A stretch of 64,000 nt of DNA from Leishmania mexicana MHOM/GT/2001/U1103 (lineage: Eukaryota; Euglenozoa; Kinetoplastea; Trypanosomatida; Trypanosomatidae): NCBI RefSeq assembly GCF_000234665.1, contig NC_018317.1, positions 529,285 to 593,284 of the forward strand, read 5' to 3'. Below the pieces are notes generated by a model. That model was not told the origin of the DNA and did no database searches. It saw only the letters and a program-made list of their open reading frames with translations. Positions 30,902 to 42,334 of the stretch are shown here, in pieces; position 1 is the first letter of the stretch; each line of letters starts with the position of its first letter. Both the position numbers and the translations under genes were made by a program.

Positions 30902-33900
30902 CTACATATACCGGTCAACGTAGCGACCACCCTTGTGAGGCATCTTGGAAAGCGAATTCGCTATCTCGGAGCCCGTCGCCACCGCTATCGCCGCAGCATT
31001 GGTCACCCTATCTCCGGCAGCGCTGCCCTCCTCTGACGGCTTTGGCACGAATGCCAGAAGGAGACAAGCGAACACGTAGTAAATGCTGAGAAGCACCATC
31101 ACACACACCAGCAGCGGGTTCGCGATGAGCCACCAGAGCGGCACGTGCGCTGTGGGCTGGACACTGCTGGAGTGAAGCCCCAGCGTGTCTTGCGACGTCC
31201 CGTGTTCTTCCACCGCGCTTGTGTGCCGGCTAGCCATGTCCTGGGCGATGGACTCCATTCGCTGCACAGCCGCTGAGGTGGTGTCCGCCACGCTGTTCAC
31301 GACAGCTGTGATCTCCGTCGAGTGTGTCGTGAGATGCGTCTGCAGCGTGGACTCCACTTTCGCGTGGTAGGAGGGGATCAGTCGCTTCTCGGCGGCTGAC
31401 ACGTTTTCTGCCAGTGCCGTCTGTACAGCCGTCTTCAGCTCCACCGCGGAGCGGCTCGCTGCCGCCTCCACCAGCTTCGACGCACGAACGCCTTCGTCGT
31501 TTTGCTGAGAAGCGATGCGCATCATCGTGGCGTCCAGCAGTTCCTGGATGTCGGCCAAGGAAGGAAGCCCGCTCGTGTTCCCCCCCACGTCGTCGATCTT
31601 CGCCACAAGCGACTGCACCGCCGCCGCGATGTCGCGCTGCAGTAGCTGCCCCTGGCTGCCCAGCTCTTGTATGCCCCTTTGCATCTCCTCCTGCACCCGC
31701 TGCACCTCTGTATGCACGACGGACTGCATCGTCACCGGCCCCGCGCCTGTCACGCTGGTTTTGCGCACAAGAGCCGCTTCCTCCTCTTGTAGTTGCCGCA
31801 GCCCCGCAAGTTCGTCCTGCAGCTCCTCAGCGGCAGCACTTGCGCTCTTGCCGGCCGACGCGGACGTGAGGTCGCTGATAAGTTGAGTGACGCGGCGGAG
31901 ACGATCCCGCGTAGCTGTGCGAATGCGAACCTGAGCCCCCTGCTGCTCCTCAGAGAATCCGATAAGCAACGGAGACGGCTGCAGAAGCTGCACAGACACC
32001 TGCTGCTCGTGGATTGCCTCCTGCATCGCCGCCATTCGGGCCAGCAAGGCGTCAGTGCGCTGCGCTTGTTCCTTCTCGCTGCCAGACACAGATTCGCGCA
32101 AAGCGGTCAGCAATTCCTCCTTGTGTGCCTGCGACATAGACTGGATGGAGCCCTGCACGCTGCTCAGCTGCGCCCTCATCTCTGCACTCGTGGCGGTGTC
32201 ACGCACGGCCTCCATGAGCTGGGCGTCGCGGCCCTCGAGTGACTGTGTCAGAGATGTGAAGCGATCCTGGAAAAGCGCCTGCAGTGTGTGTCTCTCTGAC
32301 GTCTGCGCCGCGGCCGCTGCGGCAGAGGCGCTGCTGAACTGGTCGCTTGCCTCCAGCAGACGCGCCAGCACTGACGAGACGTCGGCAGTGCGGCTAACTT
32401 CATCCAGCCGTTCCTCGAGCCGGCGCAGTGCCGCGGCGTGAGCCTCCAGAGCGGTACCCATCGGCGAGAGCAGCTCCCCGATGTCCGACAGCGCGGCGGC
32501 GGGGGCGGCTGGAGCCGGCACATCTGCCAAGGCAGCCGCCTTCGCTGCCCCTGCTTCCTTCACCGACTCCCGCACCGCCTGCACATCCTCCTGCAGCTTT
32601 GCAAGAGAGACGCCCGATGCGGCGGCCTCCTGCTGCTCGCGTACGGCGGCCGTCACGGTTTCCGCGAGCGACGCCATCTTAGCCGTCAGGTTCGTCTCCT
32701 GGAGGCTGAGCTCCTCCTTCATGAAGGTGAGGACGCTGTCAATGTACTTGTACATGGGCGTCAAGTTCACCTCGGGCGTCTTGCCCACTTGGGTCTGCAA
32801 CGCCTGCAGCAGCTCCCCGCGAAGTGTCGCGAGCTCGTGCGTCGTTTTCTCTATCAGCGCCGCCGTCGCTGCCGGTGACGTCTCGATGCTGACGGAGCCC
32901 TGCTCTTCGGCTGCATGCTCGGCCTTCAGCTGACGCTCCGCAGAAGTCCGCATCTCCTCCAGCTGCGCTTGCAGACTTGCCGCGACGGAGGTCGACACAC
33001 TGTCGGCGATGTGCAGCAGCTGTTGCTCGATGGCGAGCTGGTTTGCGGTGTTCATCTTCTCCACCTGCACAGAAAGCTCCGCCCACCGTGGAGAGAGCAC
33101 AGCCTCCACGGCGTCCGTTAGCACCTCCTGCGAAAGCGGTGCGGGCGGCGGTGCAGCTGCAGGCGGCGCCGCCGCGGCCTCCCCGGCTTCTCGAAGCGCG
33201 TTAAGCTGATCCTGGACGGTAGACATGGCAGACTGCAGAGCCTCCTCCGTATGCTGCTGGATGGCGGCTGTGACGCTGTCGCTCACCACCTGCGCCACTG
33301 TCATGAGTTGTTGCTGCGCGTCGTCTTTATGAATAGCCAGCATGGAGCTTGTCGCCGACACATCTCGGCGCAGCTGCTCCAACGCCTCCGCGATCTTCTG
33401 CTGAGCCCCCTCCGGCATGCCACTAACAGGAGCTGCAGCAGGCGATGGAGTAGAAGCGGCGGCCGCGGTGGTTACGGTGCTACGCAGCTCATCGAGCTGA
33501 CGCTGTAGAATCTCCTGCATGGCCCGCAGTGCGTCCCGGGTGGCGGCTTGCTCTTTGAAGACGTCTCCGACGACCTCGTCCACTGCCGTAAGACGGCTTT
33601 GCGTCGACTGTACAGCGTCGAAAACCTTTTCTATCTCAATCGCCATGTCCGCGTCGGTGGCGGCGCCGGCCGTGATCTCGCCGCTGGTGTCCTTCGACTT
33701 TGCTAGCTTCTTCACTTCGCCGGTGATGGTGCGGCGCAGTTCATTGGTGGCCGACTGCACCGCACTTTCGATACTTTCTTCGATCGCCCTCATGTCGACT
33801 GTTGTGCTGGCAGCCGCGTCACCGCCGCTTTCACGCGCCGTCAGTCGCTCCTCAGCCAGGAGGTCCTTGATCAAATTTGAGAGCTTCTCCTGCTGCTCGG

Positions 33901-34828
33901 CGGCCGCCATCTGAGTCGCCTCCACGACGGCAGCGCGGAGCTCCTCCGACGCCGAGGTCACCGCTGGTGCGTCCCGACCCGCTACCACGGCCGTGATGCG
34001 CCTCTGCAAGTCCTCAAAGTGTGCCGCTGTGCTCTCCTCCAAACGAGAGAGTTGATAGGCCATGTCGCTGTTTGGTATCGGTGTGTGGGTGGTGCTGGAG
34101 GGCAGAGTGGCACCCGTGAGCTGCTCGGCAACGCGCGCGCTGACCAGCCGCGCCACCGCCTCCGCATCGATGGGCATTGGGGAGTGAGAAGGGGCGACGC
34201 TGGGGTTGTCTCGCTCCGCGGCACCCTGTCGCTCACGCACGATGCGGAGTTGCCGCAGCTCATCGTGGATGCTATTGAGCACGATCTCCGAGAAGTTCTT
34301 TATCTTGTCCGCGTACGTGACGTGCAGCGCATCCAGTTGCTGCCCGGTGCGCTGTTCCACCTGGTCCACAACGAGGTTGGCCACAACTGCCAGTTGCTCT
34401 TGCAGACACTGCTCCATTACCTCCCGTTCAGTGGAGCTGATGACATCAATGTAGGAGGCACCGGTGCGGTGAGGAACTTTGCTCTCGTAAGCTCCGTGCG
34501 GCAGTACCGGCGTAACACGCACACCGGCGAGGTTGGGCATCGACAACGCCAGCACAGCACGCTGTACCTCTGCGTCCTCTGGGTGAAGTGTCACCTCCAC
34601 GTTCAGCGCTACATACTCCGGAATGCCCTTCAAAAGATCGGAAGAGGGGCCATAGCCGCGAGTGCGAATCCGCAGCGGCCGAGGAGCGCCAGAGGGTGGC
34701 GGTGACGGTGCCGCATTCGCCGTGGCGGCAGCGCGGCTACGCGTGCTGTGGTGCCGCAGCGCGGCTACTAAGTGGAGAGGCGCCCGCGCACTGAGGCAGT
34801 GGGGGACCGGCGTGTACACCCGCTGCAT
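30902..34828 (-). CDS. p166: p166-like tripartite attachment complex protein: large mitochondrial coiled-coil protein with C-terminal membrane anchor
   Basis: The product has 1,308 residues. The N-terminus (MQRVYTPVPHCLSARAPLHL..., Arg-rich, no acidic residues for about 60 positions) looks like a mitochondrial presequence. Residues about 140-1220 are almost entirely Ala/Glu/Gln-rich helix with heptads. A hydrophobic segment (about 1228-1260, HVPLWWLIANPLLVCVMVLL...) is followed by a 48-residue tail ending GGRYVDRYM. This layout matches T. brucei p166, an inner-membrane TAC protein that links kinetoplast DNA to the basal body. Its place beside kinesin, squalene monooxygenase, POLID and dynein agrees with the T. 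brucei chromosome 11 order as I recall it. Coiled coils are easily mis-assigned, so the name is an inference. Confidence 0.65.
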   Translation of the reverse strand: MQRVYTPVPHCLSARAPLHLVAALRHHSTRSRAAATANAAPSPPPSGAPRPLRIRTRGYGPSSDLLKGIPEYVALNVEVTLHPEDAEVQRAVLALSMPNLAGVRVTPVLPHGAYESKVPHRTGASYIDVISSTEREVMEQCLQEQLAVVANLVVDQVEQRTGQQLDALHVTYADKIKNFSEIVLNSIHDELRQLRIVRERQGAAERDNPSVAPSHSPMPIDAEAVARLVSARVAEQLTGATLPSSTTHTPIPNSDMAYQLSRLEESTAAHFEDLQRRITAVVAGRDAPAVTSASEELRAAVVEATQMAAAEQQEKLSNLIKDLLAEERLTARESGGDAAASTTVDMRAIEESIESAVQSATNELRRTITGEVKKLAKSKDTSGEITAGAATDADMAIEIEKVFDAVQSTQSRLTAVDEVVGDVFKEQAATRDALRAMQEILQRQLDELRSTVTTAAAASTPSPAAAPVSGMPEGAQQKIAEALEQLRRDVSATSSMLAIHKDDAQQQLMTVAQVVSDSVTAAIQQHTEEALQSAMSTVQDQLNALREAGEAAAAPPAAAPPPAPLSQEVLTDAVEAVLSPRWAELSVQVEKMNTANQLAIEQQLLHIADSVSTSVAASLQAQLEEMRTSAERQLKAEHAAEEQGSVSIETSPAATAALIEKTTHELATLRGELLQALQTQVGKTPEVNLTPMYKYIDSVLTFMKEELSLQETNLTAKMASLAETVTAAVREQQEAAASGVSLAKLQEDVQAVRESVKEAGAAKAAALADVPAPAAPAAALSDIGELLSPMGTALEAHAAALRRLEERLDEVSRTADVSSVLARLLEASDQFSSASAAAAAAQTSERHTLQALFQDRFTSLTQSLEGRDAQLMEAVRDTATSAEMRAQLSSVQGSIQSMSQAHKEELLTALRESVSGSEKEQAQRTDALLARMAAMQEAIHEQQVSVQLLQPSPLLIGFSEEQQGAQVRIRTATRDRLRRVTQLISDLTSASAGKSASAAAEELQDELAGLRQLQEEEAALVRKTSVTGAGPVTMQSVVHTEVQRVQEEMQRGIQELGSQGQLLQRDIAAAVQSLVAKIDDVGGNTSGLPSLADIQELLDATMMRIASQQNDEGVRASKLVEAAASRSAVELKTAVQTALAENVSAAEKRLIPSYHAKVESTLQTHLTTHSTEITAVVNSVADTTSAAVQRMESIAQDMASRHTSAVEEHGTSQDTLGLHSSSVQPTAHVPLWWLIANPLLVCVMVLLSIYYVFACLLLAFVPKPSEEGSAAGDRVTNAAAIAVATGSEIANSLSKMPHKGGRYVDRYM

Positions 34829-34868
34829 GAATCAAGCGAGGGTACTCTAGCGTCGCAGTGTAATGCAC

Positions 34869-34885
34869 CTTTAGGGGGGAGGGTG
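34869..34885 (-). promoter_or_regulatory. Candidate trans-splice acceptor of the p166-like gene
   Basis: The minus strand reads CACCCTCCCCCCTAAAG, with the AG at 34869-34870, 40 nt upstream of the ATG. Confidence 0.4.
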
Positions 34886-35034
34886 TTGTCGTCTCTTTGC
34901 TGCAGGCCGTGCGCCTAAAGAGCAGGATCTGTGTGCTGCCCCGAATGGCAAAGCCGGAAACAATAGGGCGGAGGGGAGGAGTCCACAAGGAAAAAGAAAA
35001 ACAAGAAAAGTCAGCGCTGCCAGTGCACGCACGC

Positions 35035-35060
35035 GTGTGTGTGTGTGTGTGTGTGTGTGT
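35035..35060. repeat. (GT)13 microsatellite
   Basis: Thirteen perfect GT units, among the longest dinucleotide runs in the window. Confidence 0.95.
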
Positions 35061-36329
35061 CAGCCCTCCTTGCACCTCCCCCCTCCTCCTGAGCCAGTTC
35101 GTCTATGACAGTCTGTTTCTATATAGATTTTTATGTAATCTTGTGCGCTGATGTCTGAGCTTGCTTGTGTGTATGTCTGTGGGCGGAGGTTGTATTTTTG
35201 GCTGCGATAGCTGGCGGGCAACACGGACGTGCGGAGGCAACACAGTAGGCAGCACAGCGAAGCGGACACCAACACTCACAGAGCCACTGGTCAGTCTACC
35301 AAAAAAAAGTGATGGGGAGAGAACCAAATGGCCACGCGTCGCTGATGTACCGACACAGAGGCACAGGCAGACACACACATACACACATACACGTGAGATG
35401 TGTGTCGCTCCCCTCTGTCCGCTCGGTTGGGCGCTCCCTTTTTTTCTGTTCGACCGTCTGAGTGCACCTCTGTTAACTTGGGCGTTGGTGTTGACGGCTC
35501 TGAGCCCCCTGTGTGTGTGTGTACGTATGCGGGGATGAGAGCGGGGCCTCTTTGCGGAGACTATGTGTGTGCGTCCACACTCTTGCTGCTGACGGCCGCA
35601 GTGGAATATGAAGGCGCACGAAGCAACGAGCGGTCATTGTGAAGAGGGGGAAGGCGGAGAAGAGGCCCAAGAGCAGAAGAGGGGAGTGATTAGAGGAAAG
35701 GCACACACAACAAGATACGATAGCGACACAGAGCACGTACTCACGACCAGGCTTGCAAGAGCCCGACACGTCACTGACCCAGAAGCACCTCGACACTTAA
35801 AATACACTTCTGGCCGCACATATCCACCAAGAAGCGAGATGGGCCACGCGAAAAGACGATATGGCGTGTGGAGGGAAGCGGAGGGGAGGTTTCAACGGGT
35901 ACGCAGCCACCATGCGCCGCCGTGCCGCACCAGGAGTGCTACTCGACGGCAGGAAGGCAAAGAGCCTACCACGCCAGAGACAGAGCACCTCAACCGCGTG
36001 CGCGGTGCGCACCACACCCCTGCTCCCTTCCCAACACACACGTGCACATGTATATTATTCTCAGCCACTATGCGTCCGTCCTGGGCCCTTGTCCAAAGCA
36101 CGACAATGCCGTTCGACCTCCAAGCGGAGGGGGGTGTATGTGTCTGATTTCTCTGCTCTCTTTTTGGGGGGATGAGGGGGAACAGCATCAAGGCAGAAGA
36201 TACGCGCGGGTGGCAGAGGCCCGACAAAGGTGAACGAGAACAGAGAAACACACAACAACAACGCGAACAGCCCAACCACATACGACAGACACACGCCAAC
36301 ACGGAGAAGAGCGAGACAAAGTGAAAGGT

Positions 36330-36353
36330 GGGGAGAGGGGAGAGGGGAGAGGG
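36330..36353. repeat. GGGGAGA heptamer tandem at gap edge
   Basis: About three and a half units of GGGGAGA lead straight into the N run, so the true array length is unknown. Confidence 0.8.
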
Positions 36354-36453
36354 NNNNNNNNNNNNNNNNNNNNNNNNNNNNNNNNNNNNNNNNNNNNNNN
36401 NNNNNNNNNNNNNNNNNNNNNNNNNNNNNNNNNNNNNNNNNNNNNNNNNNNNN
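36354..36453. other. Assembly gap (100 N)
   Basis: Exactly 100 N, flanked on the left by a GGGGAGA tandem and on the right by a 31-bp tandem repeat. The gap probably hides a collapsed repeat array. Confidence 0.95.
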
Positions 36454-36510
36454 CTGACCATTTAAATCATACCTGACCAGCATACTGACCATTTAAATCA
36501 TACCTGACCA
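36454..36510. repeat. 31-bp tandem repeat (1.8 units) at gap edge
   Basis: A full unit at 36454-36484 is followed by 26 nt of a second unit at 36485-36510, identical over the shared length. Each unit holds CTGACCATTTAAAT, and CTGACCA occurs twice per unit. ATTTAAAT is a perfect palindrome, unusually AT-rich for this spacer. The first visible base after the gap is already inside the repeat. Confidence 0.9.
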
Positions 36511-37860
36511 CATCTCCCTCTCTACACCCTCGCCATCTCCCTCCTCCATACAATCACACACACACACACATAAGTCCCCCTCCCTCCATCACAGTCCGCG
36601 TCGCACCTCCCCCCCCCCTCGCAGCCTTGAGGGTACACTTATACTCTAGTGCAAGAAAGCGACGTTTGAATAGGAAGTAAAAAAAAGATCGAAAAGACGA
36701 TGTATGCTTCGGAGTGACCGTGTATGCCTCCACACACTGTGTCTGGGTGACTAGAATGTGTGCTACACATCTTCGGGCCCGCCACAACATGGGTCCGTTG
36801 TGAGACGCGAGGAAGAGAAAACGTAAACGAGAACGACAGACGTCCGCGAAGGACCTCCCCCCTTCCCACCCCCTCCCCCACTGGCACGGACAGACACCCA
36901 AAAGGCGAAGATCAATGGGGCAATAGAAGAGAGTGAAAGAAAAAAGACCGACCGACGACGACCGCTGTAGATGTGTGAGGCGGAGGGGTGGCGAGAAAGC
37001 GAACAAGTTGGTGGGAAGGGGGAGGGCGTTCAGACGAAGGCACGACGGCACCGGCGCTGCCAACAACAAGAGCAACATATAAAAGAAGGCAACGGAGGCT
37101 CCCCCCCACACACCCCACCCACACACAAGTTGCAAACATTGACGCCTGGCAGAAGAGAGTCGGAAAGAAAGGGTGCTGGGGGAAGGGATGCAGCGGGACG
37201 AGAGGCTGTGAAGCATGGTGTGCAGGGGGGGGACGGAGGAGCTTTAGAGAGCGGAGCACCGTCACAGAAAAGGGAAAAAGCGCGCACACACGCTGCCATG
37301 TCTACATCACTGACACACACACACACACACCGGGCGCCATCACGAGAGAGGCAAGAGTGAGAGTCACAGAGACAGAGAGATGGATGACATGGCACCAAAG
37401 GAACCGAACATACGAGAGAGAAGACACACATCGAGGCGAAATTAAGAAAATCAGAAAAGAAAGAGCCGTCGCACCGCATCGCTCAACCAGCGAGGCGTGC
37501 CATCAGCGTCATCAGATGCCGTGTGTATGTGCGCGTAGGTGGAGTGAAGGTAGGGCGACAACAGCCTAGCGCTCCCCTCTCCCTCACACACATCCCCGTC
37601 GGTGCTTGTTCTTTCTCTCCCTCGTCCCGCAGACGTGCACGTGTCGATGCGCTGCGTGAATGACAGGACGAGCACAAGAAGGAAAAAAGGGTTGGGAGGG
37701 CCGGGAGGGATGTCCCGCGTACATGATCACGGATCATGCCCGAAGTAGTACAAGGAAACACTGTCGAGGACACGTACCCGGTTGGGCAGTCGCGGTGATT
37801 CCGCCGATCTCGTGCTTAACGCTGTTCAGGTTCCCCACTCACAACGCACCGGTGACTTGA
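36511..37860. other. Intergenic region (presumed kinesin-13 3' UTR)
   Basis: It contains CA runs near 36545-36560 and 37313-37330 and purine-rich blocks. No gene was recognised. Confidence 0.5.
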
Positions 37861-40035
37861 TCAGCGGCGGCCAGCGGCACCAGCATGGCGGGTGTACTGA
37901 TCGAGCTGTCGGCGCAGTTCCTCGATGCGGCGCACCTGTGAGGAGAGAATGGCGTCGACACGCCTGCAGTACCCACTCATCGAGTTCTCCGGATTCTCGG
38001 CAGCGTTCAGCTGCGTCATCTCATCTTTCAGGAGCTCCATCATGCAGTCGATGTGATGGCGGTGTGCCAGAATCAGGTTGTCCTCCTCAGCGTCGAGGCT
38101 GTCGCCGCTGTCGTACCGTGAGTCATCACCCATAGGCGTGGGCATCGCCGAAGACATGCCACTCGGACCACGGCTGTGGGTCGGGGTCGGGCGGTGGTAA
38201 GACTTCTTCTGCGGGGAACCGCTGGTGACGGGGCGCGAGCCAAAGCTGCGGTTGGACCGAAGCGTGTTCTCGGAGCTATCGTCGCCGTGTCGATGAAAGC
38301 TGTTGATCATCTTCTGGTTTGGTGTTCCGGGCTCGCGCGTGCGTGTCTGACTGGAGGAACGCGAGCTCGTGATCACACGCTCCTTCGCACGACGTTGCGC
38401 AAAGGAGCCGGAGATGCCGACGGTTTCGATGTGCTCCGTAGGCATCTGCCCCATCATAATCTCCTCCGCCGCGCTGTGGCTGGACCTGTCTTTCTTGAGC
38501 TCCTTGACACGGTCGGCGTAGCGAAGCGTGTTGAGTGTGTGCTCGCAGCTGCCACTGGCGGGGCTGATGTTGCCGATCATCACCGTGCGGCTGTTGCCCA
38601 TGAAGCAGTCACGAAGCACCGCCGTCAGCTTAGACCCGCGAAACGGAATGTGGCGGTGATTCTGGTCTAACGCGCGGATGCACTCCTTGAGGGCAAACAG
38701 AGACTTATTGATTTCCGCCCCCTCCAGCCGCGTGGTGCGGTCGCTATCCAGCGTGTCAGCACCGCGCTCAGAGCCGGCAAGATCGATGAAAGTAAAGCGG
38801 CCGAAGAAGCGGTTCTTTTCATTCACGATGGTGATGTGCAGAATGGCGTGCGAGCGCGAGGAGTCGGCGTTCATGCCAGTTGATCCCGCCGCACGGATGG
38901 TGTTGCCGTAGTCGATGATCTCCATGAGGTGGTCGGTGCTGTCGACGCGGTGCTCCGTCAGGCCGCAGACGTTGATGACACCGCGGCTATCCTCCCTACA
39001 CGCCAAACGCTCGCGCTCGTTCAGCAAGTCGTACAGCTTGCCGCCATAGATCTCGAAGAAAGAGACGTTGATGCCCATGCCGCGGCTCAGTCGCGACCAG
39101 AGGTCCTTGGCCGCCATCAGGTACAAGCCCTCCTGCTTGTCCTTACCTAGCATGGTGTATGTCTTACCGCTACCCGTCTGGCCGTAAGCAAAGCACGTTG
39201 CACACCCGCCCTCAAACACGGTCTCGATCAACGGCTTGCAGGCTTCCTCATACACGTCCCGGTTGGTCTTTCGGTCGTCCATAACCTTGTCGTACGTGAA
39301 GCGGTGCTTCTCGATGTAGCGGGTGAGATCTACCTTCTGGCGTGGCTCCAGCAGCGTAATGATGTGGTTGTTGTCGGGGTCCGTGGCGAGAATGTCGTAG
39401 AGACCGTCGGCGTGCTCGCTAGCATTCAGGGGGCGCTTTCGAATGACGACAGTGATCCGACTGGCACGACGCCGCTGAGCGTTACCGCCTTCACCGGTTG
39501 CGCGACGGCCGAACGGTGAGGGGGACGACGCTCCAACGCGGCTCACCGGGCGTGAAACCGGCTTTGCCGGCGCAGCGGCGGGGCGAGCGGCGTTTTCGCC
39601 GTCGTCTGTGTTGGGGTCACGGCGCTGCGCCGACATCGGCCGCGGCTGCTCGGCCACCCTTTCCCGCTCGCGTCGCTGCATCGCCTCCGTCGGGGTCGCA
39701 CGGCGCAACGGCGTAGGGATGCGGGTGGGCAACGCGGGGGCCTGCACACGCGACGCCGGCTCCGTCGCCGGGGGCGGCGACTTGACGCCCGTCGACGCGA
39801 CCGGTGCTGCAGGTGTCATGCCGCCGCCGCTGCCGTTCGCCCGATCACGCTTCAGAAATTGGATGAGCTCGAAGAGCTTCCGCCGGTCCGTCATGACGAT
39901 GACGCCGACGGAGTGGTAGTCCTGCATGGTGAGCTGCTTTAGCTGCTGGACCGAGGTGACGCCGCCGTCGACGAAGCCCTGCACCGTGTGCTCCAGCCCA
40001 CCCTGAACAAGCAGCTGCTTCAGCTGCGACTCCAT
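37861..40035 (-). CDS. Kinesin-13 family microtubule depolymerase (MCAK/KIF2-like)
   Basis: The product has 724 residues. Residues about 1-63 form a SAM-like helical domain ([19 protein letters not shown]...). A basic, Pro/Ala/Arg-rich neck region follows, then an internal motor at about 193-517. Motor motifs are GQTGSGKT (285-292), NADSSRSH (389-396) and DLAGSERG (418-425). KVD (234-236) sits in loop 2, the kinesin-13 signature used to pry apart tubulin ends. The internal motor position also fits kinesin-13. The C-terminal about 200 residues are Ser/Arg-rich and end in a short coiled coil ([15 protein letters not shown]). Leishmania has several kinesin-13s acting at spindle or flagellum; which one this is cannot be told here. 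Confidence 0.92.
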   Translation of the reverse strand: MESQLKQLLVQGGLEHTVQGFVDGGVTSVQQLKQLTMQDYHSVGVIVMTDRRKLFELIQFLKRDRANGSGGGMTPAAPVASTGVKSPPPATEPASRVQAPALPTRIPTPLRRATPTEAMQRRERERVAEQPRPMSAQRRDPNTDDGENAARPAAAPAKPVSRPVSRVGASSPSPFGRRATGEGGNAQRRRASRITVVIRKRPLNASEHADGLYDILATDPDNNHIITLLEPRQKVDLTRYIEKHRFTYDKVMDDRKTNRDVYEEACKPLIETVFEGGCATCFAYGQTGSGKTYTMLGKDKQEGLYLMAAKDLWSRLSRGMGINVSFFEIYGGKLYDLLNERERLACREDSRGVINVCGLTEHRVDSTDHLMEIIDYGNTIRAAGSTGMNADSSRSHAILHITIVNEKNRFFGRFTFIDLAGSERGADTLDSDRTTRLEGAEINKSLFALKECIRALDQNHRHIPFRGSKLTAVLRDCFMGNSRTVMIGNISPASGSCEHTLNTLRYADRVKELKKDRSSHSAAEEIMMGQMPTEHIETVGISGSFAQRRAKERVITSSRSSSQTRTREPGTPNQKMINSFHRHGDDSSENTLRSNRSFGSRPVTSGSPQKKSYHRPTPTHSRGPSGMSSAMPTPMGDDSRYDSGDSLDAEEDNLILAHRHHIDCMMELLKDEMTQLNAAENPENSMSGYCRRVDAILSSQVRRIEELRRQLDQYTRHAGAAGRR

Positions 40036-42334
40036 CCTTGACGAGGGAGCTGCTCAAGCCCTTGGTTCAAGGTTCAAAGGAAGAAAAGAAATGAAGCTCA
40101 CCGGTAGAGGACCACTGAGGGTATGTCGAGCGCCGGTCCTCTGCGACCAATATGCACACGACGTTAGGTGGATCCACAACGATGCAACTCGCTAAGCTGC
40201 TCTCAGCCGCCTACCGGACAGGGCCTTCGAGGAGAGGTTGAAAAATACAAGAGAAATGTGACAATGTGTCCACCAGCGTGGAAGTACGCGCGCGAGAGCG
40301 CGATGGCAACGCACAGGGGAGACGATGACGATGAGTATCAGTCAGTAAATGCGTGTGTGTATACAATCCGAACAAAGAGAAGCCAGAAACCGGTTTCGCG
40401 CGTTCGGGTGTGTGAGCGGTACGGCCATGCGCGGCGCCGTGTGTATGTGTGCTTGTATCGTCGCAAAGTCCCACAGCCCGTAACGGTTCAGTCCACGAAG
40501 GAGAGGTGCGTGTGTGTGGCAGAGCGCGAGCTGCTGGGAGGAGGGTACAGAGACCCATGGGCGCACGCAGAGAGGAGGACAGCAACCCACAAAAGGAAAA
40601 GAGGGGAGCGGGGGGGGGATGGTGCAGGTTAGAGGCGGAGTTGGAGGAAAGGAGTGAAAGGCGGCACATTGACAGCGTGCGAATAATCCACGGTATTGTG
40701 GCAGACAACGCATACGCGGTGATAGACACACGTGTACGTGCAACAAGAGAGGGAGCAGCACCGCTGCACACGGCTGATCGAATGTGGCAACTGACATGGG
40801 CAGAAGAGGTGCTTTAAGGCAAACTCCTCTCCTGATCATCCGCACGGGGGCTCGTGCAGTCTTAGCTAAAAGGATGCAAAGGGTTCGGGCCCCAGCGGGC
40901 TTCTTCTTTAAAGAAGTATGCACACTTTCCCCCTCCTTCTTCCTCTTGCCACTCCCTCAGACACGAGAGCATGAACACATACATATACAGGGAGAGATGT
41001 GGAGCGGGGGAGACGAGGGGAAGGAGTCGAAGATGTCAGGGAGCGGGTGCTCTTCGCGCGGTCACCCTCTCGTGGAATATTCGCCAGCTTTGCTTCGCTT
41101 TTCTCTTCTGCACAGAGCGGTCTCGTGTTTTAGCAGCTGCCCATGTGCGTCTGTGAAGACTCTCTGGGTGCGCGCCTTTCAATGCGTGACCTCTTCTCTC
41201 CTTCGCACGAGTTTTCCTCTCTTTCCAACCTTGCAACCATCACAAGAGAGAAAAGGGGAACTAGCATTCATGTTCGTGCACGCACGGGCGGTGGCGCATC
41301 AGTGAGCGGAAGCGACGGTCTAGGGTGTGCGTGTGCGTGTATTAGATTATCGTCCTTACGCGCGTACGTCAGCTCACCACAGAGCGGAACAAGAAATTCT
41401 TATCTAAGCGCTGCGAGAATTTGCTCCCACGTTCTATGTGCGTTCATGCGCGTTCTTCTCATCCTCATCATCCACTTGTTGCGTTCCTTCACATATCTCC
41501 GCGCCGTGCCTGTCCCATCGAGTACACGCATGATGAAACCCGTGTCAATGTCTCAACTGCATCTCCAGCGCCGTCCCTTTCGCTCCTCTTCCTTTCCCCA
41601 TTCGTCCACACACACACGTTTTGCTTGTAGCGCATAGGCGCCGTATATCTGCCTAGGTCATCCCTCCACCACCCACCCACCTGTCGCCGTGCGAACATTA
41701 TGTCTGCGTACGCCTACGTGGGCATGGATGTGTGCCTGTGTGTGTGTGTGCATAATCGCTAAACTGTAGACCAAGAAGGACAAAGCACCGCCCCCTCCCC
41801 CCGCACCCACACACACACACCTCTGCTTCCAGCCGAAAGAAGGATGCGGTTTAACATAAGAATCCGAAGGTGCAGGCACGTCTCTCCTTGCACCTTTTCA
41901 GACAAAACTCACGAAGGACACTCGTGCACGCGTGTACATGTACACACACACATGTGCACAGTCATCAGCTTTCACGGGGACCGGGGAGACGAAGAGCTGG
42001 CGCACAGGCAGATGGGAGAGGGAGATGGCGGGAAGTACCTTGAGAGAGACGATGGGGGGAGACAGGAAAAAGAAAACATTAAGGAACAAGATCAAGGAGA
42101 GCGGCGCGCGACGCGTGCAGAGATGTTCGAACGAAGGTGAGTACAAAAAGACGTGGAGGAGAGAGTCCCACGTCATTTTCCAAAGTTGCGCCTCATCTCC
42201 TCTCTTTCTGTTCGCAGGTCCCTACCACGAGCCCGTACGTACGCACGCTCTCCGCCTTACAGATGCGCATAATCTGTCACAGAAACATGAGCGCGTGAGA
42301 GGGGAGCGGACACCCCACCAGTAATCTGCGCGGC
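40036..42334. other. Intergenic region (presumed squalene monooxygenase 3' UTR)
   Basis: Mixed composition, with a G-run near 40609-40618 and CA runs near 41807-41820 and 41941-41952. No gene was recognised. Confidence 0.5.

Larger units (their letters stand above)
34829..36353. other. Intergenic region before the second assembly gap
   Basis: It holds (GT)13 at 35035-35060, CA and GT runs near 35370-35390 and 35510-35522, and ends in a GGGGAGA tandem that abuts the gap. No gene was recognised. Confidence 0.5.

Noticed and set aside
36354..36510. A CRISPR-like array
   Set aside because: Units are contiguous with no spacers, and the genome is eukaryotic.
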